Origin: Desulfurivibrio dismutans
Lineage (GTDB): Bacteria > Desulfobacterota > Desulfobulbia > Desulfobulbales > Desulfurivibrionaceae
NCBI RefSeq assembly: GCF_029210385.1
Contig: NZ_JARGDQ010000006.1
Span: 62,001-126,000, forward strand
Length of the DNA: 64,000 nt
Direction: 5' to 3'
The position numbers and the translations under genes are program-made. Positions 53,684-63,256 of the stretch are shown piece by piece (the stretch's first letter is position 1; each line of letters begins with the position of its first letter). The notes under the pieces are model-generated. The model saw nothing but the letters and a program-made list of their open reading frames with translations, did no database searches and had not been told where the DNA came from.

Positions 53684-56600
53684 ATGTCATCGACCGATCC
53701 CTTCGCCGGCCCCGCCGCGCCCGACCTTTCCTGCCCGGCAGAGCTGCCCATTGCCGCCTTCCGGGAGGAGATCATTGCGACCATTCAAGGCCACCCGGTG
53801 GTGATCATCGCCGGCGAGCCGGGCAGCGGTAAAACCACCCAGATCCCCAAAATGTGCCTGGCCGCCGGCCGGGGACGAGCAAAAAAGATCGGCTGCACCC
53901 AGCCCCGGCGGATCGCCGCCATCTCCATGGCCTCCCGCCTGCGCGACGAACTGGGACCGGCGGGGGAACAACTGGTGGGCTACCGGATTCGTTTTTCCGA
54001 CCACACTGGCAAGACTACCCGCATCAAGTTCATGACCGACGGCATCCTGCTGGCCGAAACCCAGCATGACCGACAGCTTGACGATTACGATACCATCATA
54101 GTTGATGAAGCCCATGAGCGCAGCCTCAATATTGACTTTTTGCTGGGCATCCTCAAGGATCTGCTGAACCGGCGGCCGGAACTCAAGGTGATCATCACCT
54201 CAGCCACCATTGATACCGAAAAATTTTCCCGCCATTTCGGCCAGGCGCCGGTGATCCAGGTAGCTGGCCGAACTCATTCGGTGGAGATTCGCCACCAGAC
54301 GCCGGAAGAGCAAGGCGGCGAAGCTGATTCCGATGCCCAGAGCTATACCGATCGGGCGGCGACGGCAGTGCTGGAGATAATTAACGACGAGCCGCCCGGC
54401 GATATCCTGGTCTTCATGCCCACCGAACGTGATATTCGGGAGACGGCGGAAATGATCGAAGGGGCTTTGGGAGCGCCGCCGCTGGCCGGACGGACGGCAA
54501 AAACAACCATCATGCCCCTTTACGGGCGGCTGTCACCCAAGGAGCAGCGGCGGATTTTTCAGCCGGTTAAAGGCCGTAAAATCGTTATTGCCACCAATGT
54601 GGCGGAAACCTCCATCACCGTGCCGGGCATCCGTTATGTGGTGGATACCGGCCTGGCCCGAGTGGCTGCCTACAACCCTCGAGCCCGCACCTACAAGTTG
54701 CCGGTGGTGCCGGTGGCCCGTTCCGCCTGCGACCAGCGGGCCGGCCGCTGCGGCCGGGTGGCCCCCGGGGTCTGCATCCGCCTTTATGACGAAGAGGATT
54801 ACCTGAACCGGCCGCTTTATACCCCGCCGGAGATTGTCCGCTCCAACCTGGCGGAGGTCATCCTGCGCATGACCGCTCTGAATCTTGGTGATCCGGCCGC
54901 CTTCCCCTTTGTCGACTCGCCTTCCGCCCGGGCCATCCGGGACGGCTATCAGCTGTTGGCTGAACTGGGCGCCCTGGAAAAGCCGGTTAACGGCAATGCC
55001 GGGCCGGGCCGTCTTTCTCGCCAGGGGCGACTGATGTCCCGATTGCCCCTGGACCCCTGTATTTCCCGGATGATTCTGGAGGCCCGTGAACAAAACGCCC
55101 TGCGCGAGGTTTGCGTGATTGCCGCCGCCTTGAGCATCCAGGACCCGCGCATAAGGCCGACCGACAAGGAAAAGGAGGCCGACCAGGCGCACCGGCGCTT
55201 CAACGTGCCTGATTCCGATTTCCTTTTTTATCTTAAACTGTGGGACACCATGCACGGGGTGCGGGAGCAGACCGGCAGCCAAGGCCGGTGGCGCAAATTC
55301 TGCCAGAGCCACTTCCTATCATTCCAGCGCCTGCGGGAGTGGCAGGACATCCATGAGCAGATCAGCCGGATTCTGAAAGGGGAGAAGGGGTTCATTTTCA
55401 ACACCTTGCCGGCCACCGCCGATGCGATCCATAAGGCCTTGCTCAGCGGTAATCTGCGCAACATCGCCGGCAAAAAAGAAAAAAATACCTACCAGGGCGG
55501 TGGAGGCCGTGAGGTGACGATTTTCCCCGGCTCCAGCCTTTATCATCGAAGCGGCGGCAAGGAGGGCGGGAAGAGCGGAGAAAAACAGAAGATAAAAGCC
55601 GCCACCGGCACCCCACCTTGGATTATGGCCGCCGAACTGGTGGAAACCAGCCGCCTTTATGCCCGCACTGTGGCCGCCATCGATCCCGACTGGATCGAAC
55701 CCCTGGCCCGCCCCCTGATGCGCTACAGTTATCATGATCCCCATTGGGAAAAACGGCGGGGCCAGGTGGTGGCCAAAGAAAAAGGCACCCTGTTTGGCCT
55801 GGTGGTGGTGGCCGGGCGCAAGGTGCCTCTGGCGCGAATCGATCAGCCCGAAGCCCGGCGAATCTTTATCCATAGCGCCCTGGTTGAGGGCGAACTCAAG
55901 GGCGATTATCACTTTCTCAAGCACAACCGCGAGTTGCTGGCGCAACTGCAGGACCTGGAAGAACGCAGCCGGCGGCGGGATCTGGTGGTGGCCGACGAGC
56001 AGATCTTCCAGTTTTACGAACAACACCTGCCCCCTGAAATCTGTGATCAGGCCGGCTTGAACCGGCTGCTGAAAAAAAAGCGGGGTGACGCCTTTCTGCA
56101 GTTGCGCCGGGAAGACCTGCTCAGCCGCGAGCCGGCGACCGATCTCAAGGAGCAGTTCCCGACCGCCATGGAAGTGGGTGAGGTGAGACTGGAACTGAGT
56201 TATCACTTCGCACCCGGGGCGGCTGACGACGGGCTCAGTGTGCATATTCCCTCGGCGCTGGCGCCGCACCTGCGACCGGAACGTTTTGAATGGCTGGTGC
56301 CGGGGATGCTGTCGGAAAAGATTTTTTTTCTGTTGAAAAATCTGCCAAAAAATCTGCGGCGACAATTGGTGCCCATTCCGCAAACCGCCGACACCCTGGC
56401 CCGCACCCTGCACCCCGGCAACATCTCCCTCTACCAAGCCCTGGGTCGGGCCATTTATGAGATGTTCGGGTTGCGGGTTGAAGGGGCGGCCTGGCCGGTC
56501 AAGGAACTGCCAGAGCATCTGCGCTGCCGCTTCTGTCTGCTGGATGACCAGGGCAAAATTCTGGCCGCCGACCGCAATTTAAGCCAGCTTGTCGGCAACC

Positions 56601-57571
56601 GCCCCGGCAAGCTGGCCCCGCCACCCCAGGCGGTGGCCGAAATGCGGCAACGCTGGGAAAAAAACCAGCTGAGCGGCGACCAGTTGCCTGACTTTCCTCA
56701 ACGCCTGGCCATTACCGGGCCGGACGGTCAACTGGCCGGCTACCTCTTTCCCGGGCTGCAGGAAAATAACGACCAGGTTGACCTGCGTCTGTTCACCACC
56801 GCCGAGCAGGCCCGCCAGGCCACCCGCCGGGGGTTACGGCAACTTTTTCGGCGGGAGTTTAGCGCCCGGTTAAAAACCCTGCGCAAAGACCTGGCTTTCC
56901 CAAACCAGCATTGGCGCCTGGCCCAGGGGTTGGGTAGCCTGGAGGAATTGAATCGGGCCATCCTGCAGTTTGTGCTGCAGGAAATCTTTGCCACCGGTGC
57001 AGGGGAACTGATCAGCGCCGCAGAATTCCAAGCCCGAGTGGATAAGCTGCGACGGGAAGGGTTTTACCAGGAGGCCCGCCGACTTCATGATTTGGTGCTG
57101 CAGGTATTACAGGAACGCTGGGAGGTATTCAGCGCCATCAACCGCCTGGCCCAGCCGGCGGCCGCCGGTAAAGGCAAGGAGGGGCCGGCCGCTTCCGCCA
57201 AGATGGTTGCAGAGTTGCAGCAGGAATTGGCGGCCCTGGTGCCACCGGATTTTCTCGAGCACCATGATGCCGAAAGCCTGGCCCGCTTACCCCGCTATCT
57301 AAAGGCTCTGCAGATCCGCACCCAACGGGCCGGCTCCGATCCGGCCAAAGATGCCGCCAAAGCCGACCGGCTGGCTCCATTACGGCAGCGACTGGAAAAA
57401 TACCCCCATACCGCCGAACTGCCGCCGCGCCAACAGATCCTGCTGGCGGAATACCGCCTGATGCTGGAGGAGTATAAAATCAGCCTCTTTGCCCAGGAAG
57501 TAAAGACCCTCTTTCCTGTCTCTCCTCAGCGGCTGGAGAAAAAGTGGCGGGAAGTGGAAGGGGTGGTTTAG
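53684..57571 (+). CDS. hrpA: ATP-dependent RNA helicase HrpA
   Basis: 1295 residues from ATG 53684, the expected length for HrpA (about 1300). The open frame runs 48 codons further into the divergent promoter region without a ribosome site. DEAH-box motifs are present in order: GEPGSGKTTQ, CTQPRRIAAIS, VDEAHERSLNID, ITSATIDTEKF, VATN-type ATNVAETSITVPGIRYV and QRAGRCGR. The helicase-associated domains and the long HrpA-specific C-terminus (DUF3418-like) follow. It acts in RNA handling and rescue of stalled ribosomes in studied bacteria. Confidence 0.95.
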   Translation: MSSTDPFAGPAAPDLSCPAELPIAAFREEIIATIQGHPVVIIAGEPGSGKTTQIPKMCLAAGRGRAKKIGCTQPRRIAAISMASRLRDELGPAGEQLVGYRIRFSDHTGKTTRIKFMTDGILLAETQHDRQLDDYDTIIVDEAHERSLNIDFLLGILKDLLNRRPELKVIITSATIDTEKFSRHFGQAPVIQVAGRTHSVEIRHQTPEEQGGEADSDAQSYTDRAATAVLEIINDEPPGDILVFMPTERDIRETAEMIEGALGAPPLAGRTAKTTIMPLYGRLSPKEQRRIFQPVKGRKIVIATNVAETSITVPGIRYVVDTGLARVAAYNPRARTYKLPVVPVARSACDQRAGRCGRVAPGVCIRLYDEEDYLNRPLYTPPEIVRSNLAEVILRMTALNLGDPAAFPFVDSPSARAIRDGYQLLAELGALEKPVNGNAGPGRLSRQGRLMSRLPLDPCISRMILEAREQNALREVCVIAAALSIQDPRIRPTDKEKEADQAHRRFNVPDSDFLFYLKLWDTMHGVREQTGSQGRWRKFCQSHFLSFQRLREWQDIHEQISRILKGEKGFIFNTLPATADAIHKALLSGNLRNIAGKKEKNTYQGGGGREVTIFPGSSLYHRSGGKEGGKSGEKQKIKAATGTPPWIMAAELVETSRLYARTVAAIDPDWIEPLARPLMRYSYHDPHWEKRRGQVVAKEKGTLFGLVVVAGRKVPLARIDQPEARRIFIHSALVEGELKGDYHFLKHNRELLAQLQDLEERSRRRDLVVADEQIFQFYEQHLPPEICDQAGLNRLLKKKRGDAFLQLRREDLLSREPATDLKEQFPTAMEVGEVRLELSYHFAPGAADDGLSVHIPSALAPHLRPERFEWLVPGMLSEKIFFLLKNLPKNLRRQLVPIPQTADTLARTLHPGNISLYQALGRAIYEMFGLRVEGAAWPVKELPEHLRCRFCLLDDQGKILAADRNLSQLVGNRPGKLAPPPQAVAEMRQRWEKNQLSGDQLPDFPQRLAITGPDGQLAGYLFPGLQENNDQVDLRLFTTAEQARQATRRGLRQLFRREFSARLKTLRKDLAFPNQHWRLAQGLGSLEELNRAILQFVLQEIFATGAGELISAAEFQARVDKLRREGFYQEARRLHDLVLQVLQERWEVFSAINRLAQPAAAGKGKEGPAASAKMVAELQQELAALVPPDFLEHHDAESLARLPRYLKALQIRTQRAGSDPAKDAAKADRLAPLRQRLEKYPHTAELPPRQQILLAEYRLMLEEYKISLFAQEVKTLFPVSPQRLEKKWREVEGVV

Positions 57572-57599
57572 CCCTGCATCAAACCCGACAATTGACTGA

Positions 57600-59018
57600 T
57601 TAACGTTGCAGAAGATAAAGCCGCCCCGGCACCCACTGCTCCTTTTCCCGGCGCAGGTCGGAACGACGCTCATTCAGCACCGTAAAACCATACTGCTGAA
57701 ACAGCCGGTGAAGGTAGGGCGGAGAGTGGGCGTAACGGCCGTTTTCCTGGAGGACAAAGGTGGCCTTGGGGCCATTCGGAACCCCTTCTTCGACGGAAAA
57801 CAGCAAAATCCCGCGGCTGGCGAGCCGGTTGCCGATCACCGCAAAAAACGGATCCAGATCACCAAGATAGTTAAGAACATCGGCGGCCACCACCAGGTCG
57901 TAAACGGTGCGGTGCTGGCGGCAAAACTCCAGGATATCCTGCTGCTGCAGATGGTCATAAACCCTTTTCTGCCGAGCCTGTTCCAGCATGCCGGCGGAAA
58001 GGTCCACCCCGGTGAGGTGAGCGGCCTGAGCCAGGAAGGCCTCGCCGGCCAGCCCGGTACCGCAGCCCAGGTCCAAAAGCCGTTCAAACATCCGCTCACC
58101 AGCGGCCTCCCGCAGCAACTCGGCCATGATAAAAGGCACCCGGTAACCGAGCTGTTCCATCAACTCGCTTTCAAATCTTGCGCCGTAATGATCGAACAGC
58201 CCCGCCACATAATCCTTGGGCGGCGCCGCCGGGGTCTCCTCTCGCAGGGCGGCCAGCATGTGCCGGGCTGATTCCGCCTGATGATCCAGGGCCACCAGTT
58301 TTTCAAAAAAGGGAATGGCCAGTTCCTTTTCGTCCAACTCCACCCACATGGCCCCCAGATGACTGTGGGCTGGGGCGTAATCCGAATCCAGTTCGATCAC
58401 CTGCAGAAAATAGCGCAGGGCCTCGGTGTAACGGCTCATGCGCCGGTAAAGCACCCCCAGGTTGTACAACACCTCCCGGTCATTGGGGGCGACGGCCAGC
58501 GCCCGGTGGTAGATGTGGGCGGCGGCAGAAAATTTTTCCAGCCGGGTCAAGGCCAGGGCCAGGTTATACAGGGTGTCCACATCGTGGGGTGCCTGTTTAA
58601 GGGCCGACTGATAAGCCTCGGCCGCTTCCTCGGCTTCATCACGCTGCAGCCGGGCTGTTCCCAGGTTGTACCAGGCCCGTTGGTTGGCGGGATCAACCGC
58701 CAGGGCCTGACGGTAAAAAGCCAGGGCCAATTCATCTTCCCCCTGGTCATGGCAAATGGTGCCAAGCTGAACCTGGAGATCGGCATCAGGCGGTGCCAGG
58801 CGCCGGGTTTCCTCAAAGCAGCGACGGCCCTGCTCATTCTTGCCGGTGCTATTATAGAGCAGACAGAGGGCCAGCCGAGCGTCCAAATGTTCCGGGCACT
58901 CCTGCAGGATATCGTGAATAAGGGCCTCCGCCCGCCGGTAATCACCCTGTTCCTGCGCTGATACGGCGGCCAGCAATTTTTTTTCAGGCTCACGGCTTGA
59001 ATTTGCACAATCAGTCAT
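57600..59018 (-). CDS. TPR domain fused to a SAM-dependent methyltransferase
   Basis: About 472 residues from ATG 59018. A GTG one codon upstream is the alternative. At least six TPR units fill residues 15-265, for example ANQRAWYNLGTARLQRDEAE and HDVDTLYNLALALTRLEKFS. The C-terminal class I methyltransferase has the SAM loop LLDLGCGTGLAGEAFL and the acidic step VDLSAGMLEQARQK, then YDLVVAADVLNYLGDL. The TPR part probably picks a protein partner or substrate. The substrate is unknown. It is convergent with hrpA across 28 bp. Confidence 0.87.
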   Translation of the reverse strand: MTDCANSSREPEKKLLAAVSAQEQGDYRRAEALIHDILQECPEHLDARLALCLLYNSTGKNEQGRRCFEETRRLAPPDADLQVQLGTICHDQGEDELALAFYRQALAVDPANQRAWYNLGTARLQRDEAEEAAEAYQSALKQAPHDVDTLYNLALALTRLEKFSAAAHIYHRALAVAPNDREVLYNLGVLYRRMSRYTEALRYFLQVIELDSDYAPAHSHLGAMWVELDEKELAIPFFEKLVALDHQAESARHMLAALREETPAAPPKDYVAGLFDHYGARFESELMEQLGYRVPFIMAELLREAAGERMFERLLDLGCGTGLAGEAFLAQAAHLTGVDLSAGMLEQARQKRVYDHLQQQDILEFCRQHRTVYDLVVAADVLNYLGDLDPFFAVIGNRLASRGILLFSVEEGVPNGPKATFVLQENGRYAHSPPYLHRLFQQYGFTVLNERRSDLRREKEQWVPGRLYLLQR

Positions 59019-59145
59019 CACAATCCGTCATTTACTATTGTTAAACTTGGTTAATTTTCTTTGGCTCCCATACGGTTTCAAATAAACAACACCGGGCTGA
59101 AATCTAATTTTTTTGTCTGCATAAGGCAAGTTTCTAAAGCGCACC

Positions 59146-59175
59146 TTGACAGCCAGGGCCGGCAGCCGCATAATT
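59146..59175 (+). promoter_or_regulatory. Heat-shock-type promoter before hsp20
   Basis: CTTGACA (59146-59152), 14 bp, then CCGCATAAT (59167-59175). This fits the RpoH pattern CTTGAAA-N11-16-CCCCATnT with few changes. The same bases also read as sigma-70 TTGACA-N17-CATAAT. Either could drive hsp20 and perhaps lon. Confidence 0.6.
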
Positions 59176-59249
59176 CCATATACCCGTTTAAAACCGAGTT
59201 CCCCAAAATGCGGCCTATTGTCTTGTTTTAAGGAGAGAGAAGAGAACCC

Positions 59250-59669
59250 ATGGATGAACGAAAAAAGCGCGCCCTGTTGGAAGAAGGGCTGAACCGGATG
59301 GCCCGAGGGATGGGTCGGCGCGGCGTGAACCCGCTGGTGGGTAATTCCTGGGCGGTGCCCACCGATATATTTGAGACCGACCGGGATTTTGTGGTCTGCC
59401 TGGAGATGGCCGGGGTTGATCCCGGCGTCATCCAGGTGGTGGCCGAGGAGACCCGCCTTACCATTGCCGGGGAACGGAAATACAACTTCCCCCCTGAGGT
59501 GCGGAGAGTTCATCAACTGGAAATCGAACGGGGCCATTTTGAAAAAAGAATTTCCTTGCCCTGGCCCATTGACGTGGCCGCCGCAGTCAGTGAATTTCGC
59601 CAGGGTTTTCTGGTAATCACTCTACCCAAACAGCAACGGCGGGTAAATATACCGGTTACCGTCGGCTGA
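59250..59669 (+). CDS. Small heat-shock protein (Hsp20/alpha-crystallin)
   Basis: 139 residues. The alpha-crystallin domain covers about 36-130: PTDIFETDRDFVVCLEMAGV, VAEETRLTIAGERKYN, HFEKRISLPWPIDVAAAVSE and the end strand GFLVITLPK. The C-terminal VNIPV is an I-x-I-like anchor motif. It holds unfolding proteins in a refoldable state. It follows a heat-shock-like promoter and precedes lon by 99 bp. Confidence 0.93.
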   Translation: MDERKKRALLEEGLNRMARGMGRRGVNPLVGNSWAVPTDIFETDRDFVVCLEMAGVDPGVIQVVAEETRLTIAGERKYNFPPEVRRVHQLEIERGHFEKRISLPWPIDVAAAVSEFRQGFLVITLPKQQRRVNIPVTVG

Positions 59670-59678
59670 GCCCCACGC

Positions 59679-59727
59679 AAACGTTCAACAGCACCGCATC
59701 TTCGGGCGATCAGCCAGGCTTGCGTAC
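59679..59727. repeat. Palindromic repeat family A, half copy
   Basis: AAACGTTCAACAGCACCGCA then TCTTCGGGCGATCAGCCAGG and CTTGCGTAC align with the left half of the copy at 52178-52224. The right half is missing. It lies between hsp20 and lon. Confidence 0.6.
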
Positions 59728-59768
59728 TGATGTTCTTTAATCATTATCACACACGATGAGACAAGATC

Positions 59769-62249
59769 ATGACCGATGACAAAAAAGATTTGGAAAAGCC
59801 CGAGACCGAACAGGAAAATACCAGCGAACAGCTAGAGAATACTGGGAGCCAGGAGCATAAAGGCAAGAAGAACAACCTGGCCAACCTGCCGGTGCCGGAA
59901 GAGATGCCGGTACTGCCACTGCATGGATTCGTGTTCTTCCCCGGCATGGGCTTTCCCATGCAGATCAGTCATCCCTCCTCACAGCAACTGGTGGATGACG
60001 CCATCATCAAAGACCGGCTGGTAGCGGTGGTTACCCATCGCCGGCTGGAGGATGAGAGCGAGGAAGACTCGCGGCCTTCCGAAGCCCTGCCGGAAATTCC
60101 CGCCACCCCTAAAGGAGAAAATCTATACTCCATGGGGGTGGTGGGGTATATCCACAAGCTGATCAAATCCGACGACGGAGTTTATCAGGTGCTAATGAGC
60201 GCCGTTAAAAAACTGCGGATTGCGGAGTACACCCAACACACCCCCTACCTGCGGGCCCGGGTGACAACCGTGCCCATGGAAGAGAGCATGGACAAAGAAA
60301 GCGAGGCCATGTTGCTCAATATCCGTAACCAGTTCAAAAATATGGCCGACTTGGGTGGAGTGCCCAAAGAACTGTCCATGACCGTGGCGGCCCTGACCAA
60401 TCCCTTCTATATCGCCTACCTGGTGATCTCCCAGGTGGGGTTGAGCATGGAAGAGGAGGAGGCGGTGCTGGAAATCGAAGACCTCAAGGAACTGCTCAAC
60501 CGGGTGGGCCATGAACTGAACAAAAAGCTTGAAACCGTGGAGATGAGTCACAAGATCCAGAAAGGGATCAAGCAGGACATGGACAAAAAACAGCGGGAGT
60601 TTTTCCTCCGCGAGCAGCTCAAGGCCATTCGCAAAGAACTGGGCGAAGATGACGAGAAAATCGACTTAAAAGAATTGCGTGAACGTCTGGATAAGGCGGA
60701 GTTGCCGGAAGAGCCGAAAAAAACGGCGGAAAAAGAACTGGACCGGTTGAACCGAATCTCCCCGTCATCGCCGGAATACACCGTTTCCCGGACCTATCTG
60801 GACTGGCTCATCGACCTGCCCTGGCAGACCGCCACCGAGGACAACCTGGATCTCAAGCGGGCCCAGGAGGTGATGGATGCCGACCACTACGGCTTGGATG
60901 ACATCAAGAAACGGATCATTGAGTTTTTGGCCGTGCGCAAGCTCAAACAGGACATGCACGGGCCCATTCTCTGTTTTGTAGGTCCGCCGGGGGTGGGCAA
61001 AACCTCGTTGGGACAGTCCATTGCCCGCAGCATGGGGCGCAAGTTCGTTCGCATCTCGCTGGGCGGAGTGCGGGATGAAGCGGAGATCCGGGGCCATCGC
61101 CGAACCTATATCGGTGCCTTGCCGGGCCGCATCATTCAAAGCCTGCGCAAGGCCGGTTCCTGTAACCCCCTGTTCATGCTGGATGAAATCGACAAACTGG
61201 GCATGGATTTCCGCGGCGACCCTTCTTCGGCTCTGCTGGAGGTGCTGGACCCGGAGCAGAATTTTTCCTTCTCCGACCATTATCTGGAGATTCCCTTCGA
61301 TCTTTCCAAGGTGATGTTCATCACCACTGCCAACATGCTGGACAGCATTCCCGGCCCCTTGCGGGACCGCATGGAAGTGATCGAGCTTTCCGGCTACACC
61401 GAAGAAGAGAAGATGCATATCGCCCGGCGGCACTTGGTGCCCAAGCAGCTGGAGGCCCACGCCATCAGCGAAGATGATCTGCGCCTGGACGATGAGGCCC
61501 TGGCCGGCATTATCCGTTCCTATACCCGGGAAGCCGGGGTACGGAACTTGGAGCGCAAGATCGGCGGGGTCTGCCGGGGGGTGGCCAGAAAAATCGTTGA
61601 AGGGCACAGCGGTTTAATCGCGGTCAGCCCGAAGGATCTGGCCGAGTATCTGGGACCGCCCCAGTTTTTCTCGGAAAGCAAGGCCCGCACCTGGGGACCG
61701 GGGTTGGCCACCGGCCTGGCCTGGACCCCGGTGGGCGGCGAGCTGCTTTTTATCGAAACCGCCCGGATGAAGGGCAAGGGCAACCTGAGCCTGACCGGCA
61801 AGCTGGGGGAGGTGATGAAGGAGTCGGCCAATGCCGCCCTGACCTATATCCGTTCCCACACCGACAAACTGGAGCTGGATGAAAAGATCTTTGCCGACAA
61901 CGATATCCATGTCCATGTTCCGGAAGGGGCGATTCCTAAGGACGGCCCCTCGGCCGGAGTTGCCATGGTGGTTTCACTGGCCTCCCAGCTCACGGGCAAG
62001 CCGGTGCGCCGCGAGGTGGCCATGACCGGGGAGATCACCCTGCGCGGCGACGTTTTGCCGGTGGGGGGGATCAAGGAAAAGGTGCTGGCGGCGGTGCGGG
62101 CCGATATCCCGGAGGTGATTCTGCCCCGGCTCAACGAAAAGGACCTCAGCGATTTACCGGAAAGCGCCAAAAAGAAGGTTAAATTTCACCTGGTGCACGA
62201 CATCAACGAAGCCCTGAAAGTGGCCCTGGAACCGGGTGAGAAAAAATAA
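59769..62249 (+). CDS. lon: ATP-dependent Lon protease
   Basis: 826 residues. The N-terminal substrate domain begins near residue 43 after an acidic head rich in E, K and Q. The AAA+ module has Walker [17 protein letters not shown] and Walker [16 protein letters not shown]. The protease domain has the catalytic Ser in [12 protein letters not shown] and Lys in [12 protein letters not shown]. It degrades misfolded and regulatory proteins. Placement after hsp20 and the heat-shock-like promoter suggests joint stress control. GATGAGAC before the ATG at 59769 is a weak ribosome site. Confidence 0.97.
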   Translation: MTDDKKDLEKPETEQENTSEQLENTGSQEHKGKKNNLANLPVPEEMPVLPLHGFVFFPGMGFPMQISHPSSQQLVDDAIIKDRLVAVVTHRRLEDESEEDSRPSEALPEIPATPKGENLYSMGVVGYIHKLIKSDDGVYQVLMSAVKKLRIAEYTQHTPYLRARVTTVPMEESMDKESEAMLLNIRNQFKNMADLGGVPKELSMTVAALTNPFYIAYLVISQVGLSMEEEEAVLEIEDLKELLNRVGHELNKKLETVEMSHKIQKGIKQDMDKKQREFFLREQLKAIRKELGEDDEKIDLKELRERLDKAELPEEPKKTAEKELDRLNRISPSSPEYTVSRTYLDWLIDLPWQTATEDNLDLKRAQEVMDADHYGLDDIKKRIIEFLAVRKLKQDMHGPILCFVGPPGVGKTSLGQSIARSMGRKFVRISLGGVRDEAEIRGHRRTYIGALPGRIIQSLRKAGSCNPLFMLDEIDKLGMDFRGDPSSALLEVLDPEQNFSFSDHYLEIPFDLSKVMFITTANMLDSIPGPLRDRMEVIELSGYTEEEKMHIARRHLVPKQLEAHAISEDDLRLDDEALAGIIRSYTREAGVRNLERKIGGVCRGVARKIVEGHSGLIAVSPKDLAEYLGPPQFFSESKARTWGPGLATGLAWTPVGGELLFIETARMKGKGNLSLTGKLGEVMKESANAALTYIRSHTDKLELDEKIFADNDIHVHVPEGAIPKDGPSAGVAMVVSLASQLTGKPVRREVAMTGEITLRGDVLPVGGIKEKVLAAVRADIPEVILPRLNEKDLSDLPESAKKKVKFHLVHDINEALKVALEPGEKK

Positions 62250-62284
62250 CGGCCCGGCAACCGCCGCACAACTGAACAAAAGCT

Positions 62285-63127
62285 TTAACCGGCCGGCTTT
62301 TCCTGGTAAAAATGCACGTCCCGCTGGGGGAACGGAATGGTAATCCCTTCGGCGTCAAAAGCCTTTTTGACCTTTTCCTGCATATCCCAGTAGTAGGGCC
62401 AGAGATCATTGGTGGGCACCCAGGCCCGTACGATCAGGTCCACCGAGCTGTCGCCCAGGCCGCCGACACATACCCGGGGCGGGGGGTCGGCCAGCGAGCG
62501 CGGGTCTTCCTCCACCAGCCGCCGACAGATGGCCTTGGCCTTATCGATGTCGTCATCGTAATGGATGCCGAAGGTCATATCGCAGCGGCGTTTATCGTAA
62601 ATGCTCACGTTGACCACCGTTGAATTGGCCAGGTTGCCGTTGGGAATGACAATACGCCGATTATCGAAGGTGTTGACCACGGTATAGAGCACCTGGATCT
62701 CCGTCACCGCCCCCAAGAACCCTTGTGCTTCAATGGTATCGCCGACTTTGAAGGGTTTAAAAATCAGGATCAGCACTCCACCGGCAAAGTTGGCCAGGCT
62801 GCCCTGCAGCGCCAGTCCCACCGCCAGCGTGGCGGCACCGATAACGGCAATGAAAGAAGTGGTAGCAATGCCGACCATGGAGGCCACGGAAATCAGCAGC
62901 AGGACCTTAAGGGTAACCCCGGCGAAGCTGCAGAGAAATTTGCTGAGAGTGGGGTCTTTGCTCGCAAGTTTCTGATCAAGCAGATTCACCAGCCGCTTGA
63001 TCAGCCACAGGCCGGCCAGCAGGGTTACCAGGGCCAGCACGATTTTCGGCGCGAATGATACCGCCATCTCCATGACCTGTTGCACCAATCCGCCGGTCTG
63101 ATCGCCTGACCCGGAAAAATCTTCCAT
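62285..63127 (-). CDS. Small-conductance mechanosensitive channel, MscS family
   Basis: 280 residues, close to E. coli MscS (286). Three membrane segments (about 22-45, 65-92 and 94-120) are visible. The pore helix carries the glycine/alanine pattern AATLAVGLALQGSLANFAGG, and the beta domain KPFKVGDTIEAQGFLGAVTE follows, with RIVIPNGNLANSTVVN. It opens on membrane tension to release solutes. It is convergent with lon. Confidence 0.93.
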   Translation of the reverse strand: MEDFSGSGDQTGGLVQQVMEMAVSFAPKIVLALVTLLAGLWLIKRLVNLLDQKLASKDPTLSKFLCSFAGVTLKVLLLISVASMVGIATTSFIAVIGAATLAVGLALQGSLANFAGGVLILIFKPFKVGDTIEAQGFLGAVTEIQVLYTVVNTFDNRRIVIPNGNLANSTVVNVSIYDKRRCDMTFGIHYDDDIDKAKAICRRLVEEDPRSLADPPPRVCVGGLGDSSVDLIVRAWVPTNDLWPYYWDMQEKVKKAFDAEGITIPFPQRDVHFYQEKPAG

Positions 63128-63142
63128 GGAATAATCCTTATT

Positions 63143-63256
63143 ATGTGTTGTGATTTACCCGCCGCTGACGTTAAAAAAATCCTGGTCAGTTTTCCCATAG
63201 CGGTTGCCAACCTGCTTGTCAACCCCAAACCCCAGCCGGGCCAGGCGGTTCGCTGA
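63143..63256 (+). CDS. 37-codon ORF coupled to the MFS gene, uncertain
   Basis: ATG 63143 to TGA 63256, overlapping the MFS start as TGATG. The peptide starts MCCDLPAADVKKILVSFPIA. There is no clear ribosome site upstream. It may be a leader peptide that couples translation or only a chance frame. Confidence 0.25.
   Translation: MCCDLPAADVKKILVSFPIAVANLLVNPKPQPGQAVR

Noticed and set aside
55319-56518. 399-codon minus-strand frame opposite hrpA
   Set aside because: Shadow frame in GC-rich coding sequence, with no family likeness.
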